Shown one piece after another: positions 17,273 to 27,517 of a stretch of 64,000 nt of DNA (within the stretch, counting starts at the first letter, position 1; the number at the start of each line of letters is the position of its first letter). Location of the stretch: the NCBI RefSeq assembly GCF_000735525.1, contig NZ_JMPR01000038.1:1-64000 (forward strand), in the 5' to 3' direction. The notes under the pieces were generated by a model. That model was not told the origin of the DNA. It saw only the letters and a list, made by a program, of their open reading frames with translations, and did not search any database. The stretch comes from Tatumella ptyseos ATCC 33301 (GTDB taxonomy: Bacteria > Pseudomonadota > Gammaproteobacteria > Enterobacterales > Enterobacteriaceae). Made by a program: the position numbers and the translations under genes.

Positions 17273-18204
17273 TATTCTTTCCCCCAGCCCCGGCGGGCAT
17301 CGAAAGCCGACCCGGCGTCAGCCAGTTGCTGCCAGAGCGCCTGTGATTTTTCATCCGGTCGGGGTGGCATAACAATTTTCACCACGGCGTAGAGATCTCC
17401 CTGACTCTGCCTGGCAGACAGTCCTTTGCCTTTGACCCGAAGACGCTGTCCTGCCTGAGTCCCCGGCGGTATGGTCAGCAGAATACTGTCCTGCAGTGTC
17501 GGCACCGATACTTTGGTGCCCAGCGCCGCCTCCCAGGGGGCGAGCGGTAAAACCACCTCCAGATCATTCCCCGCCACATCAAACAGAGGATGCGGAGCAA
17601 TACGGATGACCAGATAAAGGTCACCGGCAGGCCCACCGCCACTGCCCTGTCCGCCCTGTCCTTTCAGACGGATCCGCTCACCGTCTGAGATGCCGGCCGG
17701 GATTTTGACTTTCAGCGTTTTCGGGATCTCCTGCACGATCATCCCGAAGGCATTACGTACCGGTAAGCTGAACTGAATGGTCCGGGTTTCACCCCGTTGA
17801 GCCTCTTCGAGGAAAACGGCAACTTCGGTTTCGATATCCTGGCCGCGTTCCGCGCGGGGTTGCCGGGCCTGTCGTGACTGCTGACCAAAAACGGAGCTAA
17901 AGAAGTCAGAGAAGTCTTCCTGTCCGGCACTTCCGGCATCCGAATAGGCCGAACCGGTGGAAGAATACTCATTAAAACGGGGATCATTACGGTGCTGCCA
18001 GAGGGTGTCATATTCTTCCCGACGCTCTTTATCTTTCAGCACTTCATAGGCTTCGGCGATCTCTTTAAACTTTGTCTCTGCATCTTTCTCGCTACTGACA
18101 TCGGGATGATATTTCCTGGCCAGACGGCGATAAGCGGTCTTAATGGCTTTAGTATCATCAGTACGTTCTACCCCGAGAATAGCGTAGTAATCCTTCAGTT
18201 CCAT
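17272..18204 (-). CDS. cbpA: Curved DNA-binding protein / DnaJ-type co-chaperone CbpA
   Basis: CbpA (310 residues here) is a DnaJ homolog that stimulates DnaK and also binds curved DNA in stationary phase. The J-domain occupies residues 1-70 with the HPD motif at 33-35 (KYHPDVS). A Gly/Phe-poor linker follows, then two beta-rich substrate domains with the [18 protein letters not shown] and [18 protein letters not shown] repeats. The zinc finger of true DnaJ is missing, as expected. The start is at 18204 ([12 protein letters not shown]) after GAAGG; an in-frame ATG ten codons upstream is less likely. Confidence 0.92.
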   Translation of the reverse strand: MELKDYYAILGVERTDDTKAIKTAYRRLARKYHPDVSSEKDAETKFKEIAEAYEVLKDKERREEYDTLWQHRNDPRFNEYSSTGSAYSDAGSAGQEDFSDFFSSVFGQQSRQARQPRAERGQDIETEVAVFLEEAQRGETRTIQFSLPVRNAFGMIVQEIPKTLKVKIPAGISDGERIRLKGQGGQGSGGGPAGDLYLVIRIAPHPLFDVAGNDLEVVLPLAPWEAALGTKVSVPTLQDSILLTIPPGTQAGQRLRVKGKGLSARQSQGDLYAVVKIVMPPRPDEKSQALWQQLADAGSAFDARRGWGKE

Positions 18205-18801
18205 AGCATTAGCCTTCGGGTCAGTATGAAGCAAATATTCTGGTCAGGTCAGTCACCACGACCTGCCGGGTAATAAATAATAAATATAGACCGCAGCCTG
18301 CCTGTTTGCAGTGTAAATTCCGGGTCATTCGCCTTATATCAGCCTGAACAGAAGGCCGGAAAATGCCAATAAATACAAAAGATATTCTTCACTAATGTGT
18401 AAAAATAACACACTCATACCAGCTTACATTATTTTCTGAAAGCACGGTGAGATCCGCATCAGGAAAAGCTTAATTTTTAAAGTGTTAATCAATAACCCAT
18501 TGAAAAAAATCTATTCTTATTATTTAACCTTGCTATTTTCAGGGTTATCTGTCTGTTTCCTGGCTCCTGCCCGTTTTACGTTGCTTGCTGAAACCGGCCC
18601 TTAAATCCTGCAGGATGACGCTGTTCCCGCAAAAATAATATTTTTTTACGGAATTGTTTCATCAGTTAAACTTATCGATATGCCGTGAATGTTCAGTATG
18701 CCACCCGCTATACATCATAGGTTATCAGAGCTACTTTATAGGCCCTTTCGGGCCACTGCACTGGCCTGTGATGATGCCTGACCTGATGCGGGAGAATAAT
18801 A
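18205..18801. other. Long intergenic region between divergent genes
   Basis: About 600 bases, AT-rich in the middle. It separates cbpA (minus) from the AEC carrier (plus) and must hold both promoters. No gene or RNA with a convincing signal was found. Confidence 0.4.
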
Positions 18802-19731
18802 ATGATTGATTTGATTATCCCGGCACTTTTGCCGATAGTCGTCACACTGCTGCTGGGTTTTATTGCCGGCTGGCACCATGATTTTGATGCCGGTCAGGGG
18901 GCGATACTTAACCGGATGGTCATGCTGTATGCCCTGCCGTTAACCCTGTTTGCGGGGATGATGGGCCTCTCCCGTTCGGTACTCCTCTCCCAGGGGTTGA
19001 TCGCCGTTATCCTGCTGGCCGGCATGGTAGGAGGATATATTCTTGTCTTTCTGCTGGTACGCTATCTGTTTCGTCAGAAACCCGGCCTGGCGGCCTTGCT
19101 GGCACTTTCGGTGTCCGGCCCGGCGGTTCCTTTTGTCGGCGTCCCGGTCCTGGGTCATCTGTACGGGACGATCAGCACCATTCCCATCGCCTTATGCAGT
19201 ATTATTATGAACCTGTTTCAGGTGCCGTTGACTATTCTGATCCTTTCCTCTTCCGACACAGAAAAGAAAGGTGACTCCTTCTTACAGCATATCGTCCATA
19301 CCCTGAAAGAACCTGTGGTCTGGGCCCCTGTGCTGGCGTTATTTCTCTTACTGTGCAATCTGCATATTCCCGCGGCTTTTCGCAGCGCACTACAACTGCT
19401 TGGCGGTACCACCGGCGGGGTTGCACTGTTTGCTTCCGGAGTGATTTTGTATTCCTATCACGTGGTGTTTAACCGCACGGTTATCCTGTCCATTGTGGCT
19501 AAAAATATTATCCTGCCGTTGCTGATTATGGCGCTGGCACTCTGGCTGCATACCGACCGTCAGACACTCAGCCTGTCGGTGATCAGCATGGCCATTCCGA
19601 CCGCCTCTGTCTGTGTCATCCTGGCCGTACAATACAAAACTGCCGGGCAGGAAATCGCTTCCATTCTTTTCTTTAGTACACTTTTCTCGATTCTGACCAT
19701 GGGCGGATTGTTATATTACCTGGCCGGGTAA
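18802..19731 (+). CDS. AEC-family carrier
   Basis: This 309-residue protein has about ten membrane helices in two inverted sets, typical of the auxin-efflux-carrier family, which includes MdcF-like malonate and MleP-like malate carriers. Marks include LNRMVMLYALPLTLFAGMM near the start and SVSGPAVPFVGVPVLGHLYG in the middle. GGGAG precedes the ATG. It ends 52 bases before an acetolactate-synthase-type gene on the same strand, so the two are probably co-transcribed. Transport of a 2-oxo or dicarboxylic acid is therefore plausible but not shown. Confidence 0.8.
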   Translation: MIDLIIPALLPIVVTLLLGFIAGWHHDFDAGQGAILNRMVMLYALPLTLFAGMMGLSRSVLLSQGLIAVILLAGMVGGYILVFLLVRYLFRQKPGLAALLALSVSGPAVPFVGVPVLGHLYGTISTIPIALCSIIMNLFQVPLTILILSSSDTEKKGDSFLQHIVHTLKEPVVWAPVLALFLLLCNLHIPAAFRSALQLLGGTTGGVALFASGVILYSYHVVFNRTVILSIVAKNIILPLLIMALALWLHTDRQTLSLSVISMAIPTASVCVILAVQYKTAGQEIASILFFSTLFSILTMGGLLYYLAG

Positions 19732-19783
19732 ATAACCATTCGTGTGCGGTTTTAACAGATAACCGATATCCCGGAGATAATGT

Positions 19784-21448
19784 ATGACCGTTAAAACGAA
19801 AAATGTCGCTGAGTTTCTTGTTTCCTGTCTTGAAGCCGAAGGCGTGAAATACGTCTTCGGGATCCCGGGCGAGGAAAATATCAAATTCGTTCGCGCCATC
19901 ACTGCCTCAGAAAATATCCGTTTTATTCTGGTTCGCCATGAGCAGGCAGCCTCATTTATGGCCGACATCTACGGTCGCCTGACCGGGAAAGCCGGGGTCT
20001 GCACAGCGACTCTCGGTCCCGGCGCCATTAATCTGCTGCTGGGAACCGCAGACGCGCAGACCGATTCCAGTCCGCTGGTGGCTATCTCAGCCCAGGTAGG
20101 ACTGAACAGGATCTATAAAGAATCCCATCAGATTGTCGACCTGACCGCCATGTTCCGACCAGTGACTCAGTGGGCTGATACCCTTTACACTCCCGCCGCC
20201 TCGGCTGAAATGGTTCGTAAAGCCTTTCAGATAGCACAGCAGGAGCGGCCGGGGGCGACTTATCTGGCTATCCCGCAGGATGTGGAAGCGATGCCGGTAC
20301 CTGAAAACCTGCAGCCCATTCTGCCGGTAAGCAGCAGTATTTCTCTTCCGCCGGCTGAAACAGTTTCTGCTATCGCGAAGCTGCTGCGTGAGGCGCGCTA
20401 CCCCGTCATCCTGGCCGGGCACGGCGTGGCAAGAAACGGTGCCGCGAGTGCGCTGAATCAGTTTACCGAACGTTATCAGATACCGGCGGCCACCACCTTT
20501 ATGGGCAAAGGGGTGATCAGCGATCGCAGTCAGCATGCGCTGGGTGTGATGGGCTTTATGCGCCATGATTACGAGAATTTTGCTTTCGATAAAGCCGATG
20601 TGATCCTGGCGGTCGGTTACGAGCTTCAGGAATTTGCCCCGGAAAGGATGAACCCGGATGCCGATAAAAAGATCATCCACATCAACAGCTTCCTTCCGGA
20701 TACCGATCGTCACTACCGCACCGATATCGCCCTTGCCGCGGATATTTCACTCACACTGTCCGCACTGAGCGAGGCGCTGGGTGAAGAACCACTGCATGCT
20801 CAGCCCGGCAGCGCAACTATCCGCCACCTGCGTGAGCAGGAACTGGAGAAAGGCCGTCATGACGATAGCTTCCCGCTGAAACCACAACGGGTGGTGGCTG
20901 ATATGCGAAGTGCACTGGATGACCACGATATTGTGCTGGCGGATACCGGGGCCATTAAGATGTGGGTTTCACGTCTCTACCCTACCTATCAGCCCCTTAC
21001 CTGCCTGACCTCGAACGGCTTATCCACCATGGCGTTTTCCCTGCCTGGCGCGATTGCCGCAAAACTGGCGTTTCCTCAGCGTAAAGTGCTGGCCAGTATG
21101 GGGGACGGCAGCTTTATGATGAATTCACAGGAAATTGAAACAGCCGTCCGTGAACGTATTCCGCTGGTCGTGCTGGTCTGGGTAGACGGCAGCTACGGGC
21201 TGATCAAATGGAAAATGGACATTGAAGAAGGTGCCCACGATTCGGTCGATTTCGGAAACCCTGATTTCGTGAAGTACGCTGAAAGTTTTGGTGCCCGTGG
21301 TCATCAGATCACTTCTGCCGGGGAATTACTGCCGGTGCTGAAAGAAGCTCTGGCGGGCGACGGTGTGACGGTCATTGCCTGCCCGGTAGACTACCGTGAG
21401 AACATGGCATTGGTAAAAACGCTGGGTGAATTAACTATCGCACTCTGA
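19784..21448 (+). CDS. Acetolactate-synthase-type ThDP enzyme
   Basis: The 554-residue protein has the three domains of thiamine-diphosphate enzymes. The N-terminal PYR domain has YVFGIPGEEN and the activating glutamate Glu53 in VRHEQAASF. The central domain follows at about 190-320. The C-terminal PP domain has the ThDP motif starting MGDGSFMMNSQE and ending in WVDGSYGLI. It resembles single-chain acetolactate synthases (joining two pyruvates), distinct from the BudB at 25813. No small regulatory subunit follows. It is paired with an AEC carrier upstream and ends at a strong terminator, so the two may form a private transport/metabolism unit. The exact reaction could differ. Confidence 0.78.
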   Translation: MTVKTKNVAEFLVSCLEAEGVKYVFGIPGEENIKFVRAITASENIRFILVRHEQAASFMADIYGRLTGKAGVCTATLGPGAINLLLGTADAQTDSSPLVAISAQVGLNRIYKESHQIVDLTAMFRPVTQWADTLYTPAASAEMVRKAFQIAQQERPGATYLAIPQDVEAMPVPENLQPILPVSSSISLPPAETVSAIAKLLREARYPVILAGHGVARNGAASALNQFTERYQIPAATTFMGKGVISDRSQHALGVMGFMRHDYENFAFDKADVILAVGYELQEFAPERMNPDADKKIIHINSFLPDTDRHYRTDIALAADISLTLSALSEALGEEPLHAQPGSATIRHLREQELEKGRHDDSFPLKPQRVVADMRSALDDHDIVLADTGAIKMWVSRLYPTYQPLTCLTSNGLSTMAFSLPGAIAAKLAFPQRKVLASMGDGSFMMNSQEIETAVRERIPLVVLVWVDGSYGLIKWKMDIEEGAHDSVDFGNPDFVKYAESFGARGHQITSAGELLPVLKEALAGDGVTVIACPVDYRENMALVKTLGELTIAL

Positions 21449-21456
21449 GTTTCCGT

Positions 21457-21487
21457 TGCCCGCAGTTCCTGCGGGCAGCCTTTTATT
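21457..21487 (+). terminator. Intrinsic terminator
   Basis: TGCCCGCAG and CTGCGGGCA form a perfect 9-bp stem with a 3-base loop, followed by a T-rich run at 21481-21487. It closes the AEC carrier / acetolactate synthase unit. Confidence 0.88.
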
Positions 21488-21704
21488 TCTGATTAAAAAC
21501 AAAGTGACAACGTCACATAAATGCCGGTTTATTTCCCGGATTTTAGTGCTATGATTATTTTGCCCGCCCCGTCTGCCGTCCGCTCTGTCCGGCACCCTGC
21601 TCCGGGAAACACTCCCTGAACCAGCCCCGCCCGGGACTCTCCTGATGTCAGGGATACTGAACACTCCATGCCTCAGGCTGGCTGTTTTTCGATTAAGGCA
21701 AAAA

Positions 21705-23585
21705 ATGACTGTGGAACTTACGCAAAATCACGCTCCTTTCGGGACAGTATTAGGTTACGCCCCCGGCGGTGTCGCTATCTATTCTTCTGATTACGATTCA
21801 CTGGATAGCGAAGAATTTCCGGACGATGCTTCACTGCGTAGTTATCTTGGCAACGAATACATGGGCTATAAATGGCAATGTGTCGAATTTGCCCGCCGCT
21901 TTCTGTATCTGAACTATGGTGTGGTGTTTACCGATGTCCGGATGGCTTACGAAATCTTCGCTCTGCGTTTTCTCCGCCAGGTCGTTAATGACGATATTCT
22001 CCCCTTACAGGCTTTTGCTAACGGTAGTGCCCGTCCGCCAGTCTCCGGCGCGTTACTGATCTGGCAACAAGGCGGTGAATTTGAAACAACCGGCCATGTC
22101 GCGATTATTACCCGCGTCTATGCAGGCAAAATCCAGATAGTTGAACAGAACGTGATCCACAGTCCGTTGCCCGCCGGACAGCAATGGACCCGTGAGCTGG
22201 TGCTGCGCTGTGATAATGGCCGCTATGTTATCGAAGACACCTTTGATGATACGGAGATCCTCGGCTGGATGGTGCAGACCTGTGACAGTGTGGACAGTCT
22301 GCCTGCCCCGGAAACCGAATCCGCTTATCTGGCTATCCATGCTGAACGCGTACCGGAGGCGGACAGATTTTCCGGTGAGTGGCTGGATAACAATAACCCG
22401 GTTGAACATGCGTATATGCAGGCGAATAACGGTGCGGTGATCAATGCGGATCCCTGTCAGTATTTTACGATCTCCCGCAGTGCAGAACAGGAACTGATCA
22501 GCGCGACCAACGAACTGCACCTGATGTACCTTCATGCTACCGATAAAGTATTGCGGGACGACAGCCTGCTCCGCCTGTTCGATATCCCTGAAATTCTCTG
22601 GCCACGGTTGCGTCTTTCCTGGCAGCGGCGTCGCCATCATATGATCACCGGCCGGCTCGATTTTTGTCTGGATGAACGGGGTCTGAAAGTCTATGAATAC
22701 AACGCGGATTCGGCTTCCTGTCATACAGAAGGCGGTATTGTACTGGGGAAATGGGCACGCCAGGGAGGTGTCGATAAGGGTAAAGATCCCTGCCGCCGCC
22801 TGATCAATACGCTGGCGGATGCCTGGAAACACAGCGATGCCCTGCCGTTCGTACACATTCTTCAGGATGACGATATTGAAGAAAATTATCATGCTCTGAT
22901 GATGCAGCAAGCATTAACCGATGCCGGCTTCAAAAGCAAAATTCTGCACGGCCTCGGGGAATTACACTGGAACGCCACCGGCCAGCTGATCGACGCGGAG
23001 GGTCGCGAAGTGAACTGTGTCTGGAAAACCTGGGCCTGGGAAACCGTGCTGGAGCAATTGCGGGCCGAATGTGAAGCCGAACCGCCGGCCGCTTTACCTA
23101 TCCGTACCGGAGAAGCCGATCATCAGGTCCGGCTGATGGATGTGCTGCTGCGGCCCGAGGTGATGGTTTTTGAACCCCTGTGGACCGTGATCCCCGGAAA
23201 TAAAGCGATCCTTCCGGTGCTGTGGTCGCTGTTCCCGCATCATAAATATCTGCTGGATACTGACTTCACCATTAATGAGGAACTGCAACAGACCGGCTAT
23301 GCCATTAAACCCATCGGGGGGCGTTGCGGCAGCAATATCGGGCTGGTAAGTCACCGCGAACAGTTGCTCGGTGAGACCGGCGGCAAATTTGCAGGGCAAA
23401 CCAATATCTATCAGCAACTCTGGTGTCTGCCAAAGGTAGCCGGACGATATATCCAGGTGTGTACGTTCACTGTCGGTGGGCACTACGGCGGGGCCTGTCT
23501 GCGTTCAGATCCGACGCTGGTCATTAAGAAGGAGAGCGATATCGAACCGCTGAGGATCATCGACGATCAGGACTTTATCCGCTGA
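21705..23585 (+). CDS. gss: Bifunctional glutathionylspermidine synthetase/amidase
   Basis: This 626-residue cytoplasmic enzyme both makes and breaks glutathionylspermidine. The N-terminal CHAP-type amidase domain (1-200) has the catalytic set Cys59 (KWQCVEF), His131 (GHVAII) and Glu147 (EQN), at the same positions as I recall for E. coli. The C-terminal ATP-grasp synthetase domain (about 205-620) has YEYNADSASCHTEGG, NCVWKTWAWET, VIPGNKAILPVLWSLFPHH and GRCGSN. The start at 21705 is chosen from similarity to the E. coli N-terminus (APFGTVLGYAPGGVAIYSSDY) and an AAGG site; the frame is open 20 codons further up. It is a single-gene unit followed by a hairpin. Confidence 0.93.
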   Translation: MTVELTQNHAPFGTVLGYAPGGVAIYSSDYDSLDSEEFPDDASLRSYLGNEYMGYKWQCVEFARRFLYLNYGVVFTDVRMAYEIFALRFLRQVVNDDILPLQAFANGSARPPVSGALLIWQQGGEFETTGHVAIITRVYAGKIQIVEQNVIHSPLPAGQQWTRELVLRCDNGRYVIEDTFDDTEILGWMVQTCDSVDSLPAPETESAYLAIHAERVPEADRFSGEWLDNNNPVEHAYMQANNGAVINADPCQYFTISRSAEQELISATNELHLMYLHATDKVLRDDSLLRLFDIPEILWPRLRLSWQRRRHHMITGRLDFCLDERGLKVYEYNADSASCHTEGGIVLGKWARQGGVDKGKDPCRRLINTLADAWKHSDALPFVHILQDDDIEENYHALMMQQALTDAGFKSKILHGLGELHWNATGQLIDAEGREVNCVWKTWAWETVLEQLRAECEAEPPAALPIRTGEADHQVRLMDVLLRPEVMVFEPLWTVIPGNKAILPVLWSLFPHHKYLLDTDFTINEELQQTGYAIKPIGGRCGSNIGLVSHREQLLGETGGKFAGQTNIYQQLWCLPKVAGRYIQVCTFTVGGHYGGACLRSDPTLVIKKESDIEPLRIIDDQDFIR

Positions 23586-24015
23586 CTCCTTACAGGCCCT
23601 GTCGGGTGGCAGGGCCTGTCTGCCCGTGCCGTCTGTCGGGGTTCCGTGGTTATCGCTACCCGTTGCCACAGGGGGAGGTTTTCCCTTCGATAAATCACTG
23701 ATGTCATGGTCATAACCATAAGAAAATGACTCTGCGTGATCCCTTTGCAGGCATACTGCTGGTCCCCGGGCAGGACACGATAGGCAGGATTACAGTGATG
23801 GAAAAAGTCAGGCGGGGACACCATTGCCCGATCCCCCTTCCTGATGCACAGGCATATAAACAGGACGTCGCATGACATCCTCATCTCCCCGGGAGCTATA
23901 CAGACCTGAGAATTCCGTTTCGGTATCAGCAATGAATGATGTTCCGGGGATCCGTTTTTATTCCGCAGCCCCTGCCACGAACCTGGCAGAGGCCTTATCA
24001 CTCCACGGGTTACGC
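23586..24015. other. Intergenic region with hairpin
   Basis: About 430 bases between convergent gss and budR. CAGGCCCTG (23593-23601) and CAGGGCCTG (23610-23618) form a perfect 9-bp hairpin just after gss. A 144-codon minus-strand frame crossing the region has no family resemblance and is not called. Confidence 0.5.
23593..23618 (+). terminator. Hairpin after gss
   Basis: A perfect 9-bp stem with an 8-base loop begins eight bases after the gss stop codon. It lacks a T-run, so terminator function is probable, not certain. Confidence 0.6.
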
Positions 24016-24891
24016 TTATAACAGTGCCAGAAAATGTTCGCCCGCTTTACTGAGGCTATGACGCCGCCAGGCCAGCGCGACCTGAGCTTTCAGCGGTGCG
24101 CCTTCAATCGGCAGATAACAGACACTGGCCTGATCTATTTTACTGTGTGATACCGGCACTATCGTATAACCAAAGCCGGTCGCCACCATACTGATGGCCG
24201 AGGTTGTCTGGGGCGATTGTGCAAACGTCGGCGGTGTGAAGCCCGCCTGATGACAGGCAGTGATCACCGAATCATAGAGCCCGGGCGAGATTTCCCGCGG
24301 GAAAATAATCAGCGTTTCATTGCGCAATTCTGCCAGTGAGCTGAGTACAGGGCGCTCTGCCAGCGGATGATTCAGCGGTAATGCCACCACCATCTCTTCA
24401 TTATCGATGACCCGGTAGTCCACTTCCCGGCTTCTGTCACAGGGCAGACGGATAAACGCGATATCAATGGCGCCTTTCAGCAATTCATTGATCAGCGCTG
24501 ACATATGCAACTCACCGGGCAGAAGATTGATCATCGGATAATGGTCGCGGAAATTATGCAACAGGGTAAATACCTGCGGATTCAGTGCCGTCGAGGATGC
24601 AAAACCTATCCTCAGCGACCCGCTAAGCCCCCGTCCGACGCTGCAGGCTTTCTCAAACGCCGAATCAGACATTTTCAGAATTTTAATTGCATCTTCATAT
24701 AGCACTTTTCCTGCCGGTGTCAATTCGACACTGCGGGTCAGGCGGCGCAGTAACGGGCTGCCGATTTCATGCTCCAGCCGCTGTATCTGCTGACTCAGCG
24801 GTGGCTGAGAGATCCCCAGGCTTTCGGCAGCACGGGTAAAATTACCCGCATCTGCGACCGCGACAAAATAGCGTAAATGCCGAAGTTCCAT
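24016..24891 (-). CDS. budR: LysR-type regulator of the bud operon (BudR/AlsR)
   Basis: The 291-residue protein has an N-terminal winged helix (1-60: MELRHLRYFVAVADAGNFTRAA, then SQPPLSQQIQRLE) and a LysR substrate-binding domain (about 90-291) that in this group senses acetate or low pH. It is divergent from budA, the standard order in Klebsiella, Serratia and Bacillus. A perfect inverted repeat lies in the shared promoter region. Activation of budAB in acid or stationary phase is expected from relatives. Confidence 0.88.
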   Translation of the reverse strand: MELRHLRYFVAVADAGNFTRAAESLGISQPPLSQQIQRLEHEIGSPLLRRLTRSVELTPAGKVLYEDAIKILKMSDSAFEKACSVGRGLSGSLRIGFASSTALNPQVFTLLHNFRDHYPMINLLPGELHMSALINELLKGAIDIAFIRLPCDRSREVDYRVIDNEEMVVALPLNHPLAERPVLSSLAELRNETLIIFPREISPGLYDSVITACHQAGFTPPTFAQSPQTTSAISMVATGFGYTIVPVSHSKIDQASVCYLPIEGAPLKAQVALAWRRHSLSKAGEHFLALL

Positions 24892-24950
24892 ATCAAAAAC
24901 GTCTTAAAGTGAGTAGTGCATCATATTGGAATTATCTTCGCCATCCTGTC

Positions 24951-24970
24951 AACCTTTAGGCCACAAGGTT
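24951..24970. promoter_or_regulatory. Likely BudR operator
   Basis: AACCTT (24951-24956) and AAGGTT (24965-24970) form a perfect inverted repeat with an 8-base centre in the 105-base space between budR and budA. It fits a LysR recognition site (T-N11-A type within TTAACC/GGTTAA-like arms). Confidence 0.65.
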
Positions 24971-24996
24971 AAGTCATAAAACCTCAGGAATTAATC

Positions 24997-25779
24997 ATGG
25001 AAACGAGACATTGCGGGTGTTCCTGCATCAGTGATATTACCAGGGCAGCGTTAAAATTAGAAAAAGATCGCGGAGAAAATATTATCTATCAGGCCTCACT
25101 GATGAGTGCATTACTCAGTGGCGTTTATGAAGGTGAGACGACTATCCGCCAGTTACTGGAGCACGGTGATTTCGGGCTGGGCACATTTAATCATCTGGAT
25201 GGCGAGATGATCGCATTCAATAGTGATGTGTTTCAGTTACGCAGTGATGGCAGTGCACGCAGTGCCTCGCCGGATCAGAAAACACCGTTTGCCGTGATGA
25301 CCTTTTTCAATCCGACACACGAATACACCATCAAAGAACCTCACAGTCGTCAGCAGATCCACGACATTATCGATGCCAATGTCGCCAGTCAGAATATCTT
25401 CTGTGCGCTGCGAATTGATGGTCACTTCGACAAAGTAGATACCCGAACCGTGCCGGAACAGCACCGTCCCTATAAGCCCATGATGCAGGCGGTTGAAGAA
25501 CAACCGGTGTTTCACATTGAGCAACAGGACGGGGTGCTGATTGGTTTCCTGACCCCGGAATTTATGCAGGGGATCAATGTCGCCGGTTATCACGAACACT
25601 TTATTAACCAGCAACGCAGTAGTGGCGGTCATGTGCTCGACTATCAGGTCCGGGAAGGCCGGCTCACCTTTGGTACTATTGAAAAACTGGTGATCGATTT
25701 TCCTGAGGATGAAGATTTCCGTAACGCCGATCTTAATCCTGAAGATTTGAGTGCAGCTATCCAATCTGTTGAAGGTTAA
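24997..25779 (+). CDS. budA: Alpha-acetolactate decarboxylase
   Basis: BudA turns acetolactate into acetoin. The 260-residue length and sequence fit the family. The zinc ligands are visible as His199 and His201 (GYHEHF) and His212 (GGHVLDY). The surrounding LIGFLTPEFMQGINVAGYHEHF is strongly conserved, written here only as LIGFLTPEFM and VAGYHEHF. The start follows CAGGAA. budB begins 33 bases later, so the two form an operon activated from the budR side. The cysteine-rich N-terminus (CGCSC) is of the kind seen in enteric BudA. Confidence 0.94.
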   Translation: METRHCGCSCISDITRAALKLEKDRGENIIYQASLMSALLSGVYEGETTIRQLLEHGDFGLGTFNHLDGEMIAFNSDVFQLRSDGSARSASPDQKTPFAVMTFFNPTHEYTIKEPHSRQQIHDIIDANVASQNIFCALRIDGHFDKVDTRTVPEQHRPYKPMMQAVEEQPVFHIEQQDGVLIGFLTPEFMQGINVAGYHEHFINQQRSSGGHVLDYQVREGRLTFGTIEKLVIDFPEDEDFRNADLNPEDLSAAIQSVEG

Positions 25780-25812
25780 TCCGCTATCGAACAGGCGAGT
25801 AAGGATCCTATT

Positions 25813-27489
25813 GTGAACAAAAGTGATAAAAAAACTGAGTGGAAATGTGGTGCCGACCTGGTCGTTGCCCAGTTAGAAGAACAGCAGGTCAAATATGTGT
25901 TCGGGATCCCCGGCGCTAAAATTGACCGTGTCTTCGATTCACTGGAAGATTCTTCGATTATTACCGTTCCGGTACGACTGGAAGCCAATGCCGGATTTAT
26001 GGCCGGTGCGATTGGCCGTCTGACCGGTAAAGCCGGTGTGGCACTGGTCACCTCCGGCCCCGGCTGCTCAAACCTTATCACCAGTGCGGCCACTGCCACG
26101 TCTGAAGGTGACCCCTTTGTGGCTATCGGCGGTGCGGTCAGTCGTCAGGATCACCTGAAACAGGTTCACCAGACCATGGATACTGTCTCTATGTTCCGTC
26201 CGGTGACAAAATATTCCGCCGAGGTCACTTCCTCGTCTGCGATTGCAGAGGTTCTCTCCAACGGCTTCCGTGCGGCTGAGTTTGGTCGTCCGGGGGCATC
26301 CTTTATCAGTCTGCCGATGGACATTGTGAATGAACCTGCCAACGGACATGTCTTAAGCGCACGGTTACCTTCCCTGGGCACGGCACCGCAGCAAGAGATC
26401 AATGAAGTTTCCGCGCTGATTGCTCAGGCGAAAAACCCGGTGCTTCTGCTGGGCCTGATGGCCAGCCAGCCCCGTAACGCCGATGCTGTTCGCCGTCTGC
26501 TGACCCGCAGTGAAATTCCGGTCACCAGTACCTATCAGGCCGCCGGGGTGATTGACCAGAACCACTTCTCCCGCTTTGCCGGACGTGTGGGCCTGTTCAA
26601 TAACCAGGCCGGTGACCAGTTACTGCGGAATGCAGACCTGATCATCACCGTCGGTTACAGCCCGGTAGAATATGAACCGGTGAAATGGAATCAGGGAACC
26701 GCCCGGCTGGTCCATATTGATGTCTTACCGGCAGAGACCGACAGCCACTATTCCCCGGACATTGAACTGATCGGGGATATCGCCGGCACGGTGGATCTGC
26801 TGGCCGAACAGATTAACCACCGTTATGCACTCAGTCATAGCACAACGCTTATCCTGCAGGAACGTCAGCAACAGCGTGAGTTACTGGCCCAGAAAGGCCG
26901 CAGCCTGCAGCAATTTGCTATCCACCCACTGCGTCTGGTACGCGCTATGCAGGACATCGTTAACAGTGATGTCACCCTGTGTGTGGATATGGGCAGCTTC
27001 CATATCTGGATTGCCCGCTACCTGTATAGCTTCCGCGCCCGCCAGGTACTGATTTCTAACGGCCAGCAAACGATGGGGGTTGCCCTGCCCTGGGCGATTG
27101 GTGCCGCGCTGGTGGATCCGCAACGTAAAGTTGTTTCTGTCTCCGGCGATGGCGGCTTTATGCAGTCGAGCATGGAACTGGAAACTGCGGTCCGTCTGGG
27201 GGTAAATATCCTGCATATTATCTGGGTCGATAACTGCTACAACATGGTCGCGATTCAGGAAGAGAAAAAATATAACCGTGCTTCCGGCGTGGATTTCGGA
27301 CCTATCGATTTCAAAGCCTATGCCGAAGCTTTTGGTGCGAAAGGCTTCGCGGTGACGTCGTCAGAAACGCTGGAATCCACACTGCGTGCCGCTATGGATG
27401 TACAGGGCCCGGCCGTCGTTGCCATTCCTGTTGATTACAGCGCCAACGCATTACTGATGAGCCAGCTGAATATGGCTGAGATGTTCTGA
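25813..27489 (+). CDS. budB: Catabolic acetolactate synthase
   Basis: BudB joins two pyruvates to acetolactate with ThDP and without FAD redox use. The 558-residue protein is very like Klebsiella Bud[18 protein letters not shown] near 28-44, [50 protein letters not shown], and the PP-domain motif starting [11 protein letters not shown] and ending [11 protein letters not shown]. The catalytic Glu57 is present, but the residue before it, His in nearly all relatives (RHEAN), is Leu56 here (RLEAN). The gene follows budA by 33 bases and ends at a terminator, and no budC follows. Confidence 0.92.
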   Translation: MNKSDKKTEWKCGADLVVAQLEEQQVKYVFGIPGAKIDRVFDSLEDSSIITVPVRLEANAGFMAGAIGRLTGKAGVALVTSGPGCSNLITSAATATSEGDPFVAIGGAVSRQDHLKQVHQTMDTVSMFRPVTKYSAEVTSSSAIAEVLSNGFRAAEFGRPGASFISLPMDIVNEPANGHVLSARLPSLGTAPQQEINEVSALIAQAKNPVLLLGLMASQPRNADAVRRLLTRSEIPVTSTYQAAGVIDQNHFSRFAGRVGLFNNQAGDQLLRNADLIITVGYSPVEYEPVKWNQGTARLVHIDVLPAETDSHYSPDIELIGDIAGTVDLLAEQINHRYALSHSTTLILQERQQQRELLAQKGRSLQQFAIHPLRLVRAMQDIVNSDVTLCVDMGSFHIWIARYLYSFRARQVLISNGQQTMGVALPWAIGAALVDPQRKVVSVSGDGGFMQSSMELETAVRLGVNILHIIWVDNCYNMVAIQEEKKYNRASGVDFGPIDFKAYAEAFGAKGFAVTSSETLESTLRAAMDVQGPAVVAIPVDYSANALLMSQLNMAEMF

Positions 27490-27517
27490 GTCACGGCCCA
27501 ACCTTCAGTCACAGTAT

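Noticed and set aside
20087-20713. 208-codon frame antisense to the acetolactate synthase
   Set aside because: It is a shadow of a clearly conserved gene.
22053-22910. 285-codon frame antisense to gss
   Set aside because: It is long, but gss is strongly conserved on the other strand and this frame matches no family.
23567-24001. 144-codon minus-strand frame between gss and budR
   Set aside because: No ribosome binding site; the composition and the hairpin at its end indicate intergenic DNA.
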